Notes under the pieces: generated by a model | What the model saw: only the letters and a program-made list of their open reading frames with translations | What the model was told of the DNA's origin: nothing | Database searches by the model: none | In this document: one piece after another, positions 23,546 through 31,979 of the stretch | Layout: each line of letters starts with the position of its first letter | Position numbering within the stretch: position 1 is the stretch's first letter | Assembly: GCF_035917335.1 (NCBI RefSeq) | Contig: NZ_CP109067.1 | Span: 6,633,001-6,697,000, forward strand | Direction: 5' to 3' | Length of the DNA stretch: 64,000 nucleotides | Source: Micromonospora sp. NBC_01813 | GTDB taxonomy: Bacteria; Actinomycetota; Actinomycetes; Mycobacteriales; Micromonosporaceae | Translations under genes and position numbers: made by a program

Positions 23546-24771
23546 CAGGAGAGCCTTTCCAGGATCATGGCCATGCCCTGCCCGCCACCGACGCACATGG
23601 TTTCCAGGCCGATCGTGGTGTCGGTGGCGCGCAGTCCGTTGATCAGGGTCGTGGTGATCCGCGCCCCGGTCATGCCGTACGGGTGCCCGAGCGCGATGGC
23701 GCCGCCGTGCACGTTCAGCTTGTCGCCGAACGGGTCGACGCCGAGGTCCCGGGCGGACGGCACGACCTGCGCGGCGAACGCCTCGTTGATCTCGACCAGG
23801 TCGACGTCGTCGATGGTCATGCCGGCGCGTCGCAGCGCCTGCCGGGACGCGGCGACCGGGCCGAGACCCATGATCTCCGGGGACAGTCCGGTGACGCCGG
23901 TGGCCACGATCCGGGCCAGCGGGGTGATCCCCAGGTCGCTGGCCCTGGTGTCGGACATGACGATCAGGGCCGCCGCGCCGTCGTTCAACGGGCAGCAGTT
24001 GCCGGCGGTGACCAGACCGCCCGGGCGGAACACCGGCTTCAGCTGCGCGACGGCGTCGTAGGTGACGCCGCGCCGGGGCCCGTCGTCGGTGTCGACGACC
24101 GAGCCGTCGGGCAGCGTGACCGGCGTGATCTCCCGGGCGTAGAAGCCGCTGTCGAGCGCCCGTTCGGCGAGGTTGTGCGACCGTACGCCGAACCGGTCCA
24201 TCTCCTCGCGGGTGACGCCCCGGGCCCGGGCCAGGTTCTCGGCGGTCTGCCCCATGCTGATGTAGACGTCGGGGAGCTCGCCGGCTTCGCGCGGGTCGGC
24301 CCACTGGTCGGCACCGGACTGCGCCGTCTCGCGGGTGCGCGCCTCCGCCCGGGCGAACGCCGGGTTGTGGGTGTCCGGCCAGGAGTCGGAGGTGCCACGG
24401 CCGTGCCGGGAGACCGTTTCCACGCCGGCGGACACGAACACGTCGCCCTCGCCGGCCCTGATCGCGTGCAGGGCCATCCGGGTCGTCTGCAGCGACGACG
24501 AGCAGTACCGGGTGACGGTGGTGCCGGGGACGCCGTCCAACCCGAGCAGTACGGACACCACCCGGCCCATGTTGTCGCCCTGCTCGCCGCCGGGCAGCCC
24601 GCAGCCGAGCATCAGGTCGTCGATGTCGGTCGGGTCCAGCGCCGGCACCTGGTCGAGCGCGGCGCGCACCAACTGCGCGGTCAGGTCGTCGGGGCGCAGC
24701 TGCACGAGCGAACCTTTGTGGGCGCGTCCGATCGGCGAGCGGGCCGCCGCGACGATCACGGCTTCGGGCAT
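23545..24771 (-). CDS. Thiolase (acetyl-CoA acyltransferase)
   Basis: A 408-residue thiolase that cleaves 3-ketoacyl-CoA with coenzyme A (or runs in reverse). Catalytic residues are present: nucleophile Cys in TVTRYCSSSLQTTRMAL, the NEAFA motif in VEINEAFAAQVV, His in NVHGGAIALGHPYGMTGAR and the second Cys in LETMCVGGGQGMAM. Length and motifs fit degradative FadA-like enzymes. Its start overlaps the upstream permease gene by 16 bp. Within this operon it is likely to perform the last, acetyl-CoA- or propionyl-CoA-releasing step of the pathway. Confidence 0.93.
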   Translation of the reverse strand: MPEAVIVAAARSPIGRAHKGSLVQLRPDDLTAQLVRAALDQVPALDPTDIDDLMLGCGLPGGEQGDNMGRVVSVLLGLDGVPGTTVTRYCSSSLQTTRMALHAIRAGEGDVFVSAGVETVSRHGRGTSDSWPDTHNPAFARAEARTRETAQSGADQWADPREAGELPDVYISMGQTAENLARARGVTREEMDRFGVRSHNLAERALDSGFYAREITPVTLPDGSVVDTDDGPRRGVTYDAVAQLKPVFRPGGLVTAGNCCPLNDGAAALIVMSDTRASDLGITPLARIVATGVTGLSPEIMGLGPVAASRQALRRAGMTIDDVDLVEINEAFAAQVVPSARDLGVDPFGDKLNVHGGAIALGHPYGMTGARITTTLINGLRATDTTIGLETMCVGGGQGMAMILERLS

Positions 24772-25787
24772 GGGGACTCCTCAGTGGATGGCGACTGCGG
24801 CGGGGGAGCGCTCTGGTGTCCGCGTCGGGCCCGGAGGCGCTCCACGGTGCGGTGCAGTCCGGGGCTCTCGATGGCGACGATCACGGCGAGCAGGGCCGCA
24901 TAGAGCAGCTGGGTGGAGTAGCCCGGCAGCGCGGTGGTCGTCACGATCTGGGCGAGCAGGGCCACCGACAGGGCGCCGGCCAGCAGGCCCAGCGCGGCGC
25001 CCCGGCCGCCGGCCAGGGAGACCCCGCCGAGCAGCGCGGCGACCGCCGCCAGGATCAGCGGCTGCAGCCCCGGGTCCGGGTTGGCCGAGGCGTAGCTGTA
25101 GCTGAGCAGGGCACCGCCGAGCGCGGCCAGGGTCCCGGACAGGGTGAAGATCCCGATGAGGCGTCGGTCGACGGGCACCCCGGCGACCCGGCTGGCCCGG
25201 CGGTCGCCGCCGATGGCGCGCAGCTCACGTCCCAGCTTGGTGGTGCCCAGCACCAGCGCCACCAGCCCGAACGCCGCGAGGGTCAGCAGGCTGCGTGGCG
25301 AGAACACCCCGGCGATGGTCTGGTCGACCCAGATCGTCGCGTCGAAGTTGGGGTACGTCACGCTCAGCCCGCCGGAGAGCACGTTGGTCAGCCCCAGCAG
25401 GCCGATGTACGTCGCGAGGGTGACCGGCATGGACGGGATGCGCAGGCCGGCGATCAGTCCACCCTGTACGGCGCCGACGGCGGCGCCCGCGGCGACGGCG
25501 GCCAGCACCCCGGTCACCGGCGACGTCACGCCGGTGGTGACCGCGACCATCCCGCCGAGCGCGTACGTGCCGACCACCGACAGGTCGAACTCGCCGGCGA
25601 TCATCGTGATCCCGATGGCCAGGGCCAGCAGACCCAGCTGCGCGAATCCCTGCAGGGCGTTGTAGCCGTCGAACAGTTCCAACGGCCGGCCGCTGATCAG
25701 CGGCGAGCAGGCGAACGCGACCAGCACCACGGCGAGGGAGACCGCCGGCATCAGCCGGTCCGGCCGGGTCAACGAGCCGCGGTTCAT
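24756..25787 (-). CDS. Ribose-type ABC transporter permease
   Basis: A 343-residue inner-membrane permease of the RbsC/XylH (BPD_transp_2) family with about eight to ten helices, including GLLALAIGITMIAGEFDLSV, the family-typical segment before the second half (IGGDRRASRVAGVPVDRRLIGIFTLSG) and LILAAVAALLGGVSLAGGRG. ATG at 25787 overlaps the stop of the previous permease gene by four bases (ATGA). Together with the genes at 25784, 26734 and 28260 it makes a complete importer. A Pro/Ser-rich C-terminal tail is specific to this protein. Confidence 0.92.
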   Translation of the reverse strand: MNRGSLTRPDRLMPAVSLAVVLVAFACSPLISGRPLELFDGYNALQGFAQLGLLALAIGITMIAGEFDLSVVGTYALGGMVAVTTGVTSPVTGVLAAVAAGAAVGAVQGGLIAGLRIPSMPVTLATYIGLLGLTNVLSGGLSVTYPNFDATIWVDQTIAGVFSPRSLLTLAAFGLVALVLGTTKLGRELRAIGGDRRASRVAGVPVDRRLIGIFTLSGTLAALGGALLSYSYASANPDPGLQPLILAAVAALLGGVSLAGGRGAALGLLAGALSVALLAQIVTTTALPGYSTQLLYAALLAVIVAIESPGLHRTVERLRARRGHQSAPPPQSPSTEESPCPKP

Positions 25788-26737
25788 CGTGCGCCCCGGG
25801 TGGTACGCAGGTGCACGATGACGACGACAGCGAGCACGAGTACGCCTTTCACCAGGATCTGCATGCCGGTGGAGAATCCGCGTAGCAGCAGCACGTCGGA
25901 GATGACGCAGATGAGCACGGCACCGGCCAGGGTCTGCCAGGCGGAGCCGCGGCCGCCGGCGATGGCGGTGCCGCCGACGAGGACCGCCGCGATGGCGTCG
26001 AGCGTGAGGGTGCCGCCGATCGTCACCGTCGCCGACGTGTTGAACGCGGCGAGGAACATGCCGGTGAGCGCGGTGCAGGCGCCGAAGAAGGCCCAGGCGA
26101 TCACGGTCACCCGGCCGACCGGCAGGCCGGCGGCCCGGGCCGCCGCCCGGTTCTCGCCGATCAGGTACATCTGCCGGCCGGCGGTGGTGCGGCGCAACGT
26201 CCAGTGGGCCAGCGCCGTCACGGCGAGCAGGACGTACACGGCCAGCGGCAACCCCAGGTAGGTGGCGTTGAGCACGTCGAACGTGGTGGTCCGTGGGTAG
26301 ACCGGGGTGCCGCCGCTGAACCAGGTGGCCACCCCGCCGATGGCGAACCCGGCGGCGATGGTCAGCACGATCGGGTTGGAGTTCCAGTAGCCGATGATCG
26401 CGCCCTGCGCGGCGGTGAGCACGATTCCGCAGACCAGCGCGGCGAGCACGGCCGTCGGCAGGCCCAGGTGTGCGGTGGCGAGGAACGTCATCGCCGCGAC
26501 GGTGGCGGTCTGTGCGGTGGCCAGCGAGACCGCCGACCCGACGATCATCACCAGGGTGGCGCCGATCGCGGTGATGCCGACGAAGGTGGCCGACGCGAGG
26601 ATCGCGCGGGCGTTGTCGACGGTGAGGAACCGGTCGGTGGTCACGGCCACGACGACGAGCGGCAGCAGCAGTACGGCGGGCGCGACGGTGAGCAAACTGG
26701 GTCGCCGTCGTCGGGCCAGTGCCGCCGTTCCGGTCAT
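25784..26737 (-). CDS. Ribose-type ABC transporter permease
   Basis: The second permease, 317 residues, same family as its downstream neighbour: GITAIGATLVMIVGSAVSLA, GNxxA-type segment LIGENRAAARAAGLPVGRVTVIAWAFFG and LDAIAAVLVGGTAIAGGRGS. The two probably form a heterodimeric channel. ATG at 26737 overlaps the ATPase stop by four bases, so the longer in-frame open stretch upstream (to 27877) is only a shadow of the ATPase gene. Charged ends (TRGAR) remain in the cytosol. Confidence 0.92.
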   Translation of the reverse strand: MTGTAALARRRRPSLLTVAPAVLLLPLVVVAVTTDRFLTVDNARAILASATFVGITAIGATLVMIVGSAVSLATAQTATVAAMTFLATAHLGLPTAVLAALVCGIVLTAAQGAIIGYWNSNPIVLTIAAGFAIGGVATWFSGGTPVYPRTTTFDVLNATYLGLPLAVYVLLAVTALAHWTLRRTTAGRQMYLIGENRAAARAAGLPVGRVTVIAWAFFGACTALTGMFLAAFNTSATVTIGGTLTLDAIAAVLVGGTAIAGGRGSAWQTLAGAVLICVISDVLLLRGFSTGMQILVKGVLVLAVVVIVHLRTTRGAR

Positions 26738-28263
26738 GTCGCCTCCTCCGTCCCGTGGGTCATGTCGCGCATCAGCACCGAGCCGTCGACGTCGCCGGTG
26801 TAGCGGTGCACCATCCGGCCGTCGCGCATCGTGATGATCTCGTCGCCGAGTTCGAGCAGCTCCTCCAACTCGGTGGACGCGAAGATCACGATGAGTCCGT
26901 CGTCGGCGGCCCGGCGTAGCAGTTGGTGGATCGCGGCACGCCCGCCGATGTCGACGCCCCGGGTGGGTTCGTCCAGCAGCAGGGCGGACACGTCGTCGCG
27001 GCCGAGGCACCGACCGACGAAGACCTTCTGCTGGTTTCCGCCGCTGAGCGCCTGGACGCGTTCGCGTAGTCGGTCGGCCGGCAACCCGGACTGCTCGGCC
27101 AGGGACCGGACCGCGTCGGCTTCCCGGCGGGGCCGCAGCACGCCGCGGCGGGCGAGGCCAGGCAGCCGGGTCGCGACCAGGTTCCACGCGATCGACTTGT
27201 CCAGGAACAGACCTTCGGACTTGCGGTCGTTGGAGACGAAGGCGACGCCGGTGCGCGCGGCCGCGACCGGATCGCGGTACGGGACCCGCCGGCCGGCCAG
27301 CTCGACCGTGCCGGTCGCGGCGGGCTGCAGCCCGGCGAGCGCCCGCAGCACCTCGGAGGCGCCGCTGCCGAGCTGCCCGGCGAGCGCGTAGATGCGGCCC
27401 GCCTGGGCGGTGAGGCTGAAGTCGACCAACCGTCCGGGCACCCGGAGGTGCTCGATCCGCAACGCCGGCCCGGTGGCGTCGTCGGGTTTCGCCGTGGCAG
27501 CGGTGCGGTGCGGTGCCTCGCCGAGCATCTGCACGATCAGTTGGTCGACGGTGAGGTCGCGCGTCGGGGTGGTGGCGACGGTGCGGCCGTCGCGCAGCAC
27601 GGTGACCGCGTCGCAGAGGTCGAGCACCTCCGACAGCCGGTGCGAGACGAAGACGATGGCGCAGCCGGTGGCGGCGACCCGGCGGATCGCGGCGAACACG
27701 TGTGCGCTCTCCACGTCGCTGAGCGTCGCCGTCGGCTCGTCGAGGATCACCAGCCGGGCGTGCTGGCTCAACGCCTTGGCGATCTCGATCAGCTGCCGCT
27801 CGCCGATGCCGAGCGTGGCCAGCGGCTGCTCCGGGCGGATGTGGGTCAGGCCCATGTCGTCGAGGATCCGCCGGCAACGGGCGGCGGCCCGGCGAGGCTG
27901 GTTGACCAGCGGCGCGTCGATGTCGCCGAGCAGCATGTTCTCGCCGACCGTCAGCGACGGTACGACGCTGAGTTCCTGGTCGACCAGGGCGACTCCGAGC
28001 CGCTGGGCGGACTGCCGGCCGCGCAGCTCGACCGCCGTACCGTCGATGTGGATCTGTCCGTGGTCCGGGGCCAACTGGCCGGAGAGCATCTTCACGACGG
28101 TGCTCTTGCCGGCGCCGTTGTGACCGCAGAGGCCGTGGATCTCGCCGGCGGCGACGGTGAAGGAGGCGTCCCGGACCGCGGGTACGCCGTTGAAGGCGCG
28201 GGCCAGCCCCTCGACGCGTACCTGGGTACGGTCGAGGGTCCGGCCCGGGGACGATCCGCTCAC
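26734..28263 (-). CDS. Sugar-type ABC transporter ATP-binding protein (two nucleotide-binding domains)
   Basis: A 509-residue fused ATPase of the RbsA/MglA type. The first domain has Walker A GHNGAGKSTVVKML, signature-region LGIGERQLIEIAKALS and Walker B LVILDEPTATL. The second has a degenerate Walker A (LAGQLGSGASEVLRAL), signature LSGGNQQKVFVGRCL and Walker B LLLDEPTRGVDIG, the asymmetric pattern of this family. GTG at 28263 overlaps the stop of the binding-protein gene (GTGA). It energises the two permeases encoded downstream. Confidence 0.94.
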   Translation of the reverse strand: MSGSSPGRTLDRTQVRVEGLARAFNGVPAVRDASFTVAAGEIHGLCGHNGAGKSTVVKMLSGQLAPDHGQIHIDGTAVELRGRQSAQRLGVALVDQELSVVPSLTVGENMLLGDIDAPLVNQPRRAAARCRRILDDMGLTHIRPEQPLATLGIGERQLIEIAKALSQHARLVILDEPTATLSDVESAHVFAAIRRVAATGCAIVFVSHRLSEVLDLCDAVTVLRDGRTVATTPTRDLTVDQLIVQMLGEAPHRTAATAKPDDATGPALRIEHLRVPGRLVDFSLTAQAGRIYALAGQLGSGASEVLRALAGLQPAATGTVELAGRRVPYRDPVAAARTGVAFVSNDRKSEGLFLDKSIAWNLVATRLPGLARRGVLRPRREADAVRSLAEQSGLPADRLRERVQALSGGNQQKVFVGRCLGRDDVSALLLDEPTRGVDIGGRAAIHQLLRRAADDGLIVIFASTELEELLELGDEIITMRDGRMVHRYTGDVDGSVLMRDMTHGTEEAT

Positions 28264-29282
28264 ACGTGGCTGCACTGCTCGGCGAACTCGTCCAGGTTCG
28301 CGGCGGTGATCCGGGACTCCTCGACGATCTCGCTCTGCGGCGGGTTCTGTCCGGTCAGGAACCGCAGGGCGTAGTCGGCGGTCTGCACGGCGATCGTGCC
28401 CGGGTCCTCGGTGGCGGTGCCGTACAGTTCGCCGGCCCGGATGGAGTCGATGCCGGCCTTGAAGCAGTTGCTGCCGGTGACGATCAGGCCGTCGTCGCCG
28501 GCGATCGGGAAGCCGGCCTGCTTGGCCGCCTGGATGATCGGCAGCGCCATGTAGTCGGCCATGCCGTACGCGGCCTGCACACCGTCGCGGCCGTGCTTGG
28601 CCAACAGCTGCTGGGCGATGGTGCCGGACAGTTGCACGTCCCAGTTGGCGTCCTGTTCGTCGACGACCTGGTACTGCGGGGCGGTCGCCATGACCCGGTT
28701 GAAGCCCTTCATCCGGTCCTGGGTGACGAGCATCGACTTGGTGCCGGTGAGCACGATGACGTTGCCGGAGTCGCGGCCCTGGGCCTGGAGTCCTTCGATG
28801 ATGTTCTCGGCGGCGTACTCGCCGAGTTTCTCGTTGTCCGACAGCACCGACATGACGTCGCCGGCGACCGACGGGTCGGGCGGGCCGTCGAATGCGAGCA
28901 CCGGGACTCCGGCGGCCTCGGCCCGCTGGATCGGGACCACCATCGCCTGGGTGTCGAGGATCGCGACGGCGATCAGGTCGGGTTTCTGCGCGACCGCCTG
29001 GTTGAAGTTCTGGACCTGGGTGCCCGGGTCCATCGTCGTCAGCTCGTTGATCTCGACGCCGGTGGACGCCAACTCCTCGATGAAGACGTCGTTGAAGTAG
29101 GCGCCCCACGGGTTGGTGTCGCCGTAGCCGAGAAGGGCGATCGTCTTGCCCTGCAGCGGCGCGTCCCCGGACGCGCCGGGCGACGACGGGCTGTCGGCGG
29201 CGCCGCCGCAGGCGGTGGCGAGCAGGGTCAGGCCGAGCGCGCCGGCGGTGAGACCGGCGCGAAGTGATCTGGTGCGGAACAT
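28260..29282 (-). CDS. Ribose-type ABC transporter substrate-binding lipoprotein
   Basis: A 340-residue periplasmic-binding-protein-like receptor (peripla_BP_4) anchored by a lipid. Signal MFRTRSLRAGLTAGALGLTL ends in LATACGG, with Cys as the probable lipidated residue. The mature domain shows GKTIALLGYGDTNPWGAYFND, PDLIAVAILDTQAMVVPIQRAEAAGVPVLAFDG and the C-terminal hinge region. Distant similarity to sugar-binding proteins does not prove a sugar substrate, and the neighbouring enzymes suggest an acid, lactone or aromatic side chain. ATG at 29282 has AGGGAGAG close by. It is the first gene of the leftward operon. Confidence 0.92.
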   Translation of the reverse strand: MFRTRSLRAGLTAGALGLTLLATACGGAADSPSSPGASGDAPLQGKTIALLGYGDTNPWGAYFNDVFIEELASTGVEINELTTMDPGTQVQNFNQAVAQKPDLIAVAILDTQAMVVPIQRAEAAGVPVLAFDGPPDPSVAGDVMSVLSDNEKLGEYAAENIIEGLQAQGRDSGNVIVLTGTKSMLVTQDRMKGFNRVMATAPQYQVVDEQDANWDVQLSGTIAQQLLAKHGRDGVQAAYGMADYMALPIIQAAKQAGFPIAGDDGLIVTGSNCFKAGIDSIRAGELYGTATEDPGTIAVQTADYALRFLTGQNPPQSEIVEESRITAANLDEFAEQCSHV

Positions 29283-29388
29283 GCGCTCTCCCTGAAGGGT
29301 CGGGGTGTGCGAAGGGGCGTCGCAGGTCAACCGGGGTGGGTGCGGTTTACCTCGCGGTTTCCGTGATGTTTCCGAGTTGCTGCGCTGG

Positions 29389-29406
29389 TGACTAAGCGCA
29401 TAGTCA
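29389..29406. promoter_or_regulatory. Palindromic operator between the importer operon and the TetR gene
   Basis: TGACTA-AGCGCA-TAGTCA is a perfect 6+6 dyad in the 264-bp divergent gap (29283-29546), likely the TetR binding site. A second dyad, GGCTCAC-A-GTGAGCC, lies at 29430-29444. One or both probably control the two divergent promoters. Confidence 0.6.
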
Positions 29407-29546
29407 TCTAGTAGGCTGGTCCGTGTCAAGGCTCACAGTGAGCCGGGCCTGATTCCGGACCCGACGTCCGCCGGGTGTACCCACAAGCGCAGCCGCCGCA
29501 GTGGCGGCGGCACGCGACGAGGACGAGAAGGAGGCGATGATCGCGC

Positions 29547-30224
29547 ATGGCCAAACGGCAGGCCCGGTTCACCGCACAGGATCTGGCGGACGATCCACGA
29601 CTGCGGGACGACTCTCCCGAGCTGTGGCGTACGGAGCTCGGTGAGGTGCCCCGCCGACTGCTCACCTCGGCGGTGCGCTGCTTCGCCTCGAACGGCTTCC
29701 ACGCCACCACCACCCGCGACATCGCCGAAGGCGTCGGGCTGAGCCCCGCCGCGCTCTACGTCCACTTCCCGTCGAAGGAACTGGTCCTGTTCGAGATCAT
29801 CCGCACCGGCCACGAGCGGGTGCTGGCAGCCGTGCAGGACCCGACCATGGCCGCCAGCGAACACGCACCCGACCGGCTGCGCGCCGTCATGTCCCGCTAC
29901 ACGGCGTGGCACGCCCGGTACCACGTGGCCGCCCGGGTCAGCCAGTACGAGCTCGCCGGCCTGACCGCCGAGCACTACGGCGAGGTGCTCGAACTGCGGC
30001 ACCAGACCAACGAGTTCTTCCGCGGCGTCGTCGCGCGCGGCGTCGCCGACGGATCGTTCGCGCCGGTCGACGTCAAACGGATCACCCGGGCGATGCTGTC
30101 GCTGAGCATCGACCTGGTCCGCTGGTACCGACTCGAAGGCTCCGACTCGCCCGACCAGCTCGGCGAGTTCTACGCCGACCTCGCGCTGCGCCTGGTCGGA
30201 CACCGCGACACCACGACCGAATAG
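29547..30224 (+). CDS. TetR family transcriptional regulator
   Basis: A 225-residue repressor. The N-terminal helix-turn-helix is clear: RRLLTSAVRCFASNGFHATTTRDIAEGVGLSPAALYVHFPSKELVLFEII. The ligand domain contains ARYHVAARVSQYELAGL and MLSLSIDLVRWYRLEG, which resembles TetR proteins that sense acyl-CoA or related compounds (TetR_C_33-type, KstR2-like), although this is an impression only. It is divergent from the importer operon, shares its control region, and precedes the CoA ligase gene in the same direction. The likely inducer is a CoA ester of the imported substrate. Confidence 0.9.
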   Translation: MAKRQARFTAQDLADDPRLRDDSPELWRTELGEVPRRLLTSAVRCFASNGFHATTTRDIAEGVGLSPAALYVHFPSKELVLFEIIRTGHERVLAAVQDPTMAASEHAPDRLRAVMSRYTAWHARYHVAARVSQYELAGLTAEHYGEVLELRHQTNEFFRGVVARGVADGSFAPVDVKRITRAMLSLSIDLVRWYRLEGSDSPDQLGEFYADLALRLVGHRDTTTE

Positions 30225-30228
30225 CCAC

Positions 30229-30248
30229 CGGGACGCACCCGCGTCCCG
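30229..30248 (+). terminator. Short hairpin between the TetR and CoA-ligase genes
   Basis: CGGGACGC-ACCC-GCGTCCCG, an 8-bp perfect stem directly after the TetR stop. It is followed by three imperfect 12-bp repeats (30263-30298: CGGGAAGTGTCC and variants) just before the ligase ribosome binding site. It may reduce read-through. Confidence 0.5.
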
Positions 30249-30307
30249 CCTCAGGAAGACCCCGGGAAGTGTCCCGGGAAAGTGCCCAGGAAGTGCCGGA
30301 GGATGCC

Positions 30308-31927
30308 ATGCGCGGTCTGATGCAGGTCCGACCGCTCGACGTCGCGATGCTGATGCGCCGCGTCGAGCAGACGTTCGGCCACAAGCGGATCATCACCGCC
30401 ACCGCGACCGGCGAGGTCGTCGACACCTGGCGGGCAGTCGTCCGCCGCGCCCGTCGGCTCGCTGCCGTCCTCGACCTGCTGCAGGTGCCGCGGCAGGCCC
30501 GGGTCGGCACCTTCGGCTGGAACTCCCAGCGGCACGTCGAGCTCTACCTCGCGGTGCCGAGCAGCGGCCGGGTGCTGCACACCCTCAACCACCGGCTGTT
30601 CGCCGCCGAGCTGACCTACATCGTCGACGACGCCGCCGACGACGTGCTGTTCGTCGACCGTTCGCTCCTGCCGGTCGTGTGGCCGCTCGTCGACCAGCTG
30701 CCGACCGTGCGCCACGTCGTGGTCATGGACGACGGCGGTACGCAGGACCTGCCCGACGATCCACGGATCCGCGACTACGAGACGCTGCTCGACGAGGTCG
30801 ACGGGCCGGCACCGCCCGCCACCGTCGACGAGAACGACGCCGCGAGCCTCTGCTACACCTCCGGCACCACCGGCCGGCCCAAGGGAGTGCTCTACAGCCA
30901 CCGGTCGATCGTGCTGCACGCGATGCTGCTGCTCGGCGTGGACACCTTCGCGATCAGCGAACGTGACGTCGTGCTGCCGATCGTGCCGATGTTCCACGTC
31001 AACGCCTGGGGTCTGCCGTACGCCGCGATGCTGGCCGGCGCCGATCTGGTCCTGCCGGGGCCGGCGATGAGCCCGGCGGCGCTGGCCGGGCAGTTGGCCC
31101 GGCACCGGGTGACGTTCGCCGCCGGGGTGCCGGCGATCTGGCGCAGCCTGCTGCCGCTGCTCGCCGAGGCGGACCTCGACTGCCTACGGATGGTCGTCTC
31201 CGGCGGCAGCGCGGTGCCCGAGTCACTCGCCCGCGCCTGGCACGAGACCACCGGCGTCATGATCACCAGTTCGTGGGGGATGACCGAGGCCAGCCCGCTG
31301 GTCGCCTGCGCCCGGCTGGCCACCGTGCACGACGGGCTCGACTCCGACGAGCGACGGGAACTGCTCGGCACCCCCGGCCCGGCCATCCCGCTCACCGAAC
31401 TCCGGCTGGTCGACGCCGACGGCAACCAGGTCGACCGCGACGGCCGGACCCCCGGCGAGCTGCAGGTCGCCGGCCCCACCATCGCGTCCGGCTACTTCGG
31501 CGCCGAACCGGGCAGCGCGGCGTTCACCGCCGACGGCTGGCTGCGCAGCGGCGACGTCGCGACCATCGACGAGTACGGCTACGTTCAAATCGTCGACCGG
31601 GTCAAGGACCTGGTGAAGTCCGGCGGCGAATGGATCTCCTCGGTCCAGTTGGAGAACGAGATCATGACCCACCCCGACGTGGTGGAGGCCGCCGTCATCG
31701 GCATCGCCGACGACCGGTGGGGCGAACGCCCGCTGGCCTGCGTCGTCACCGTACCCGGGTCCGACCTCGACGCGGCCGCGCTGCGCGCCCACCTGACCGG
31801 GCGGATCGCCTCCTGGTGGATCCCGGACCAGGTCTGGGTGCTGCCCGAGATCCCCAAGGCACCGACCGGCAAGGTCTCCAAGATGGCCCTCCGGGAGCAG
31901 TACGCCACCCGCCGGTCGGACGACTGA
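30308..31927 (+). CDS. Acyl-CoA synthetase (AMP-dependent, long/medium-chain FadD-like)
   Basis: A 539-residue ANL-superfamily ligase that adenylates a carboxylic acid and transfers it to CoA. The P-loop is SLCYTSGTTGRPKGVLYSH; A5 is SSWGMTEASPL; A7 is GWLRSGDVATIDEYGYV; A8 is IVDRVKDLVKSGGEWISS; and the catalytic A10 Lys is in PKAPTGKVSKMALRE. ATG at 30308 follows GGAGG and removes the shadow extension over the TetR gene. With the importer, SDR and thiolase it supplies the activation step of the catabolic island. Chain length or aromatic specificity cannot be read from sequence by eye. Confidence 0.94.
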   Translation: MRGLMQVRPLDVAMLMRRVEQTFGHKRIITATATGEVVDTWRAVVRRARRLAAVLDLLQVPRQARVGTFGWNSQRHVELYLAVPSSGRVLHTLNHRLFAAELTYIVDDAADDVLFVDRSLLPVVWPLVDQLPTVRHVVVMDDGGTQDLPDDPRIRDYETLLDEVDGPAPPATVDENDAASLCYTSGTTGRPKGVLYSHRSIVLHAMLLLGVDTFAISERDVVLPIVPMFHVNAWGLPYAAMLAGADLVLPGPAMSPAALAGQLARHRVTFAAGVPAIWRSLLPLLAEADLDCLRMVVSGGSAVPESLARAWHETTGVMITSSWGMTEASPLVACARLATVHDGLDSDERRELLGTPGPAIPLTELRLVDADGNQVDRDGRTPGELQVAGPTIASGYFGAEPGSAAFTADGWLRSGDVATIDEYGYVQIVDRVKDLVKSGGEWISSVQLENEIMTHPDVVEAAVIGIADDRWGERPLACVVTVPGSDLDAAALRAHLTGRIASWWIPDQVWVLPEIPKAPTGKVSKMALREQYATRRSDD

Positions 31928-31979
31928 CGCTGCTCTGATACCGGATAGCCTGTGTCGCGGCGCCTATCCGGGAGACGAC

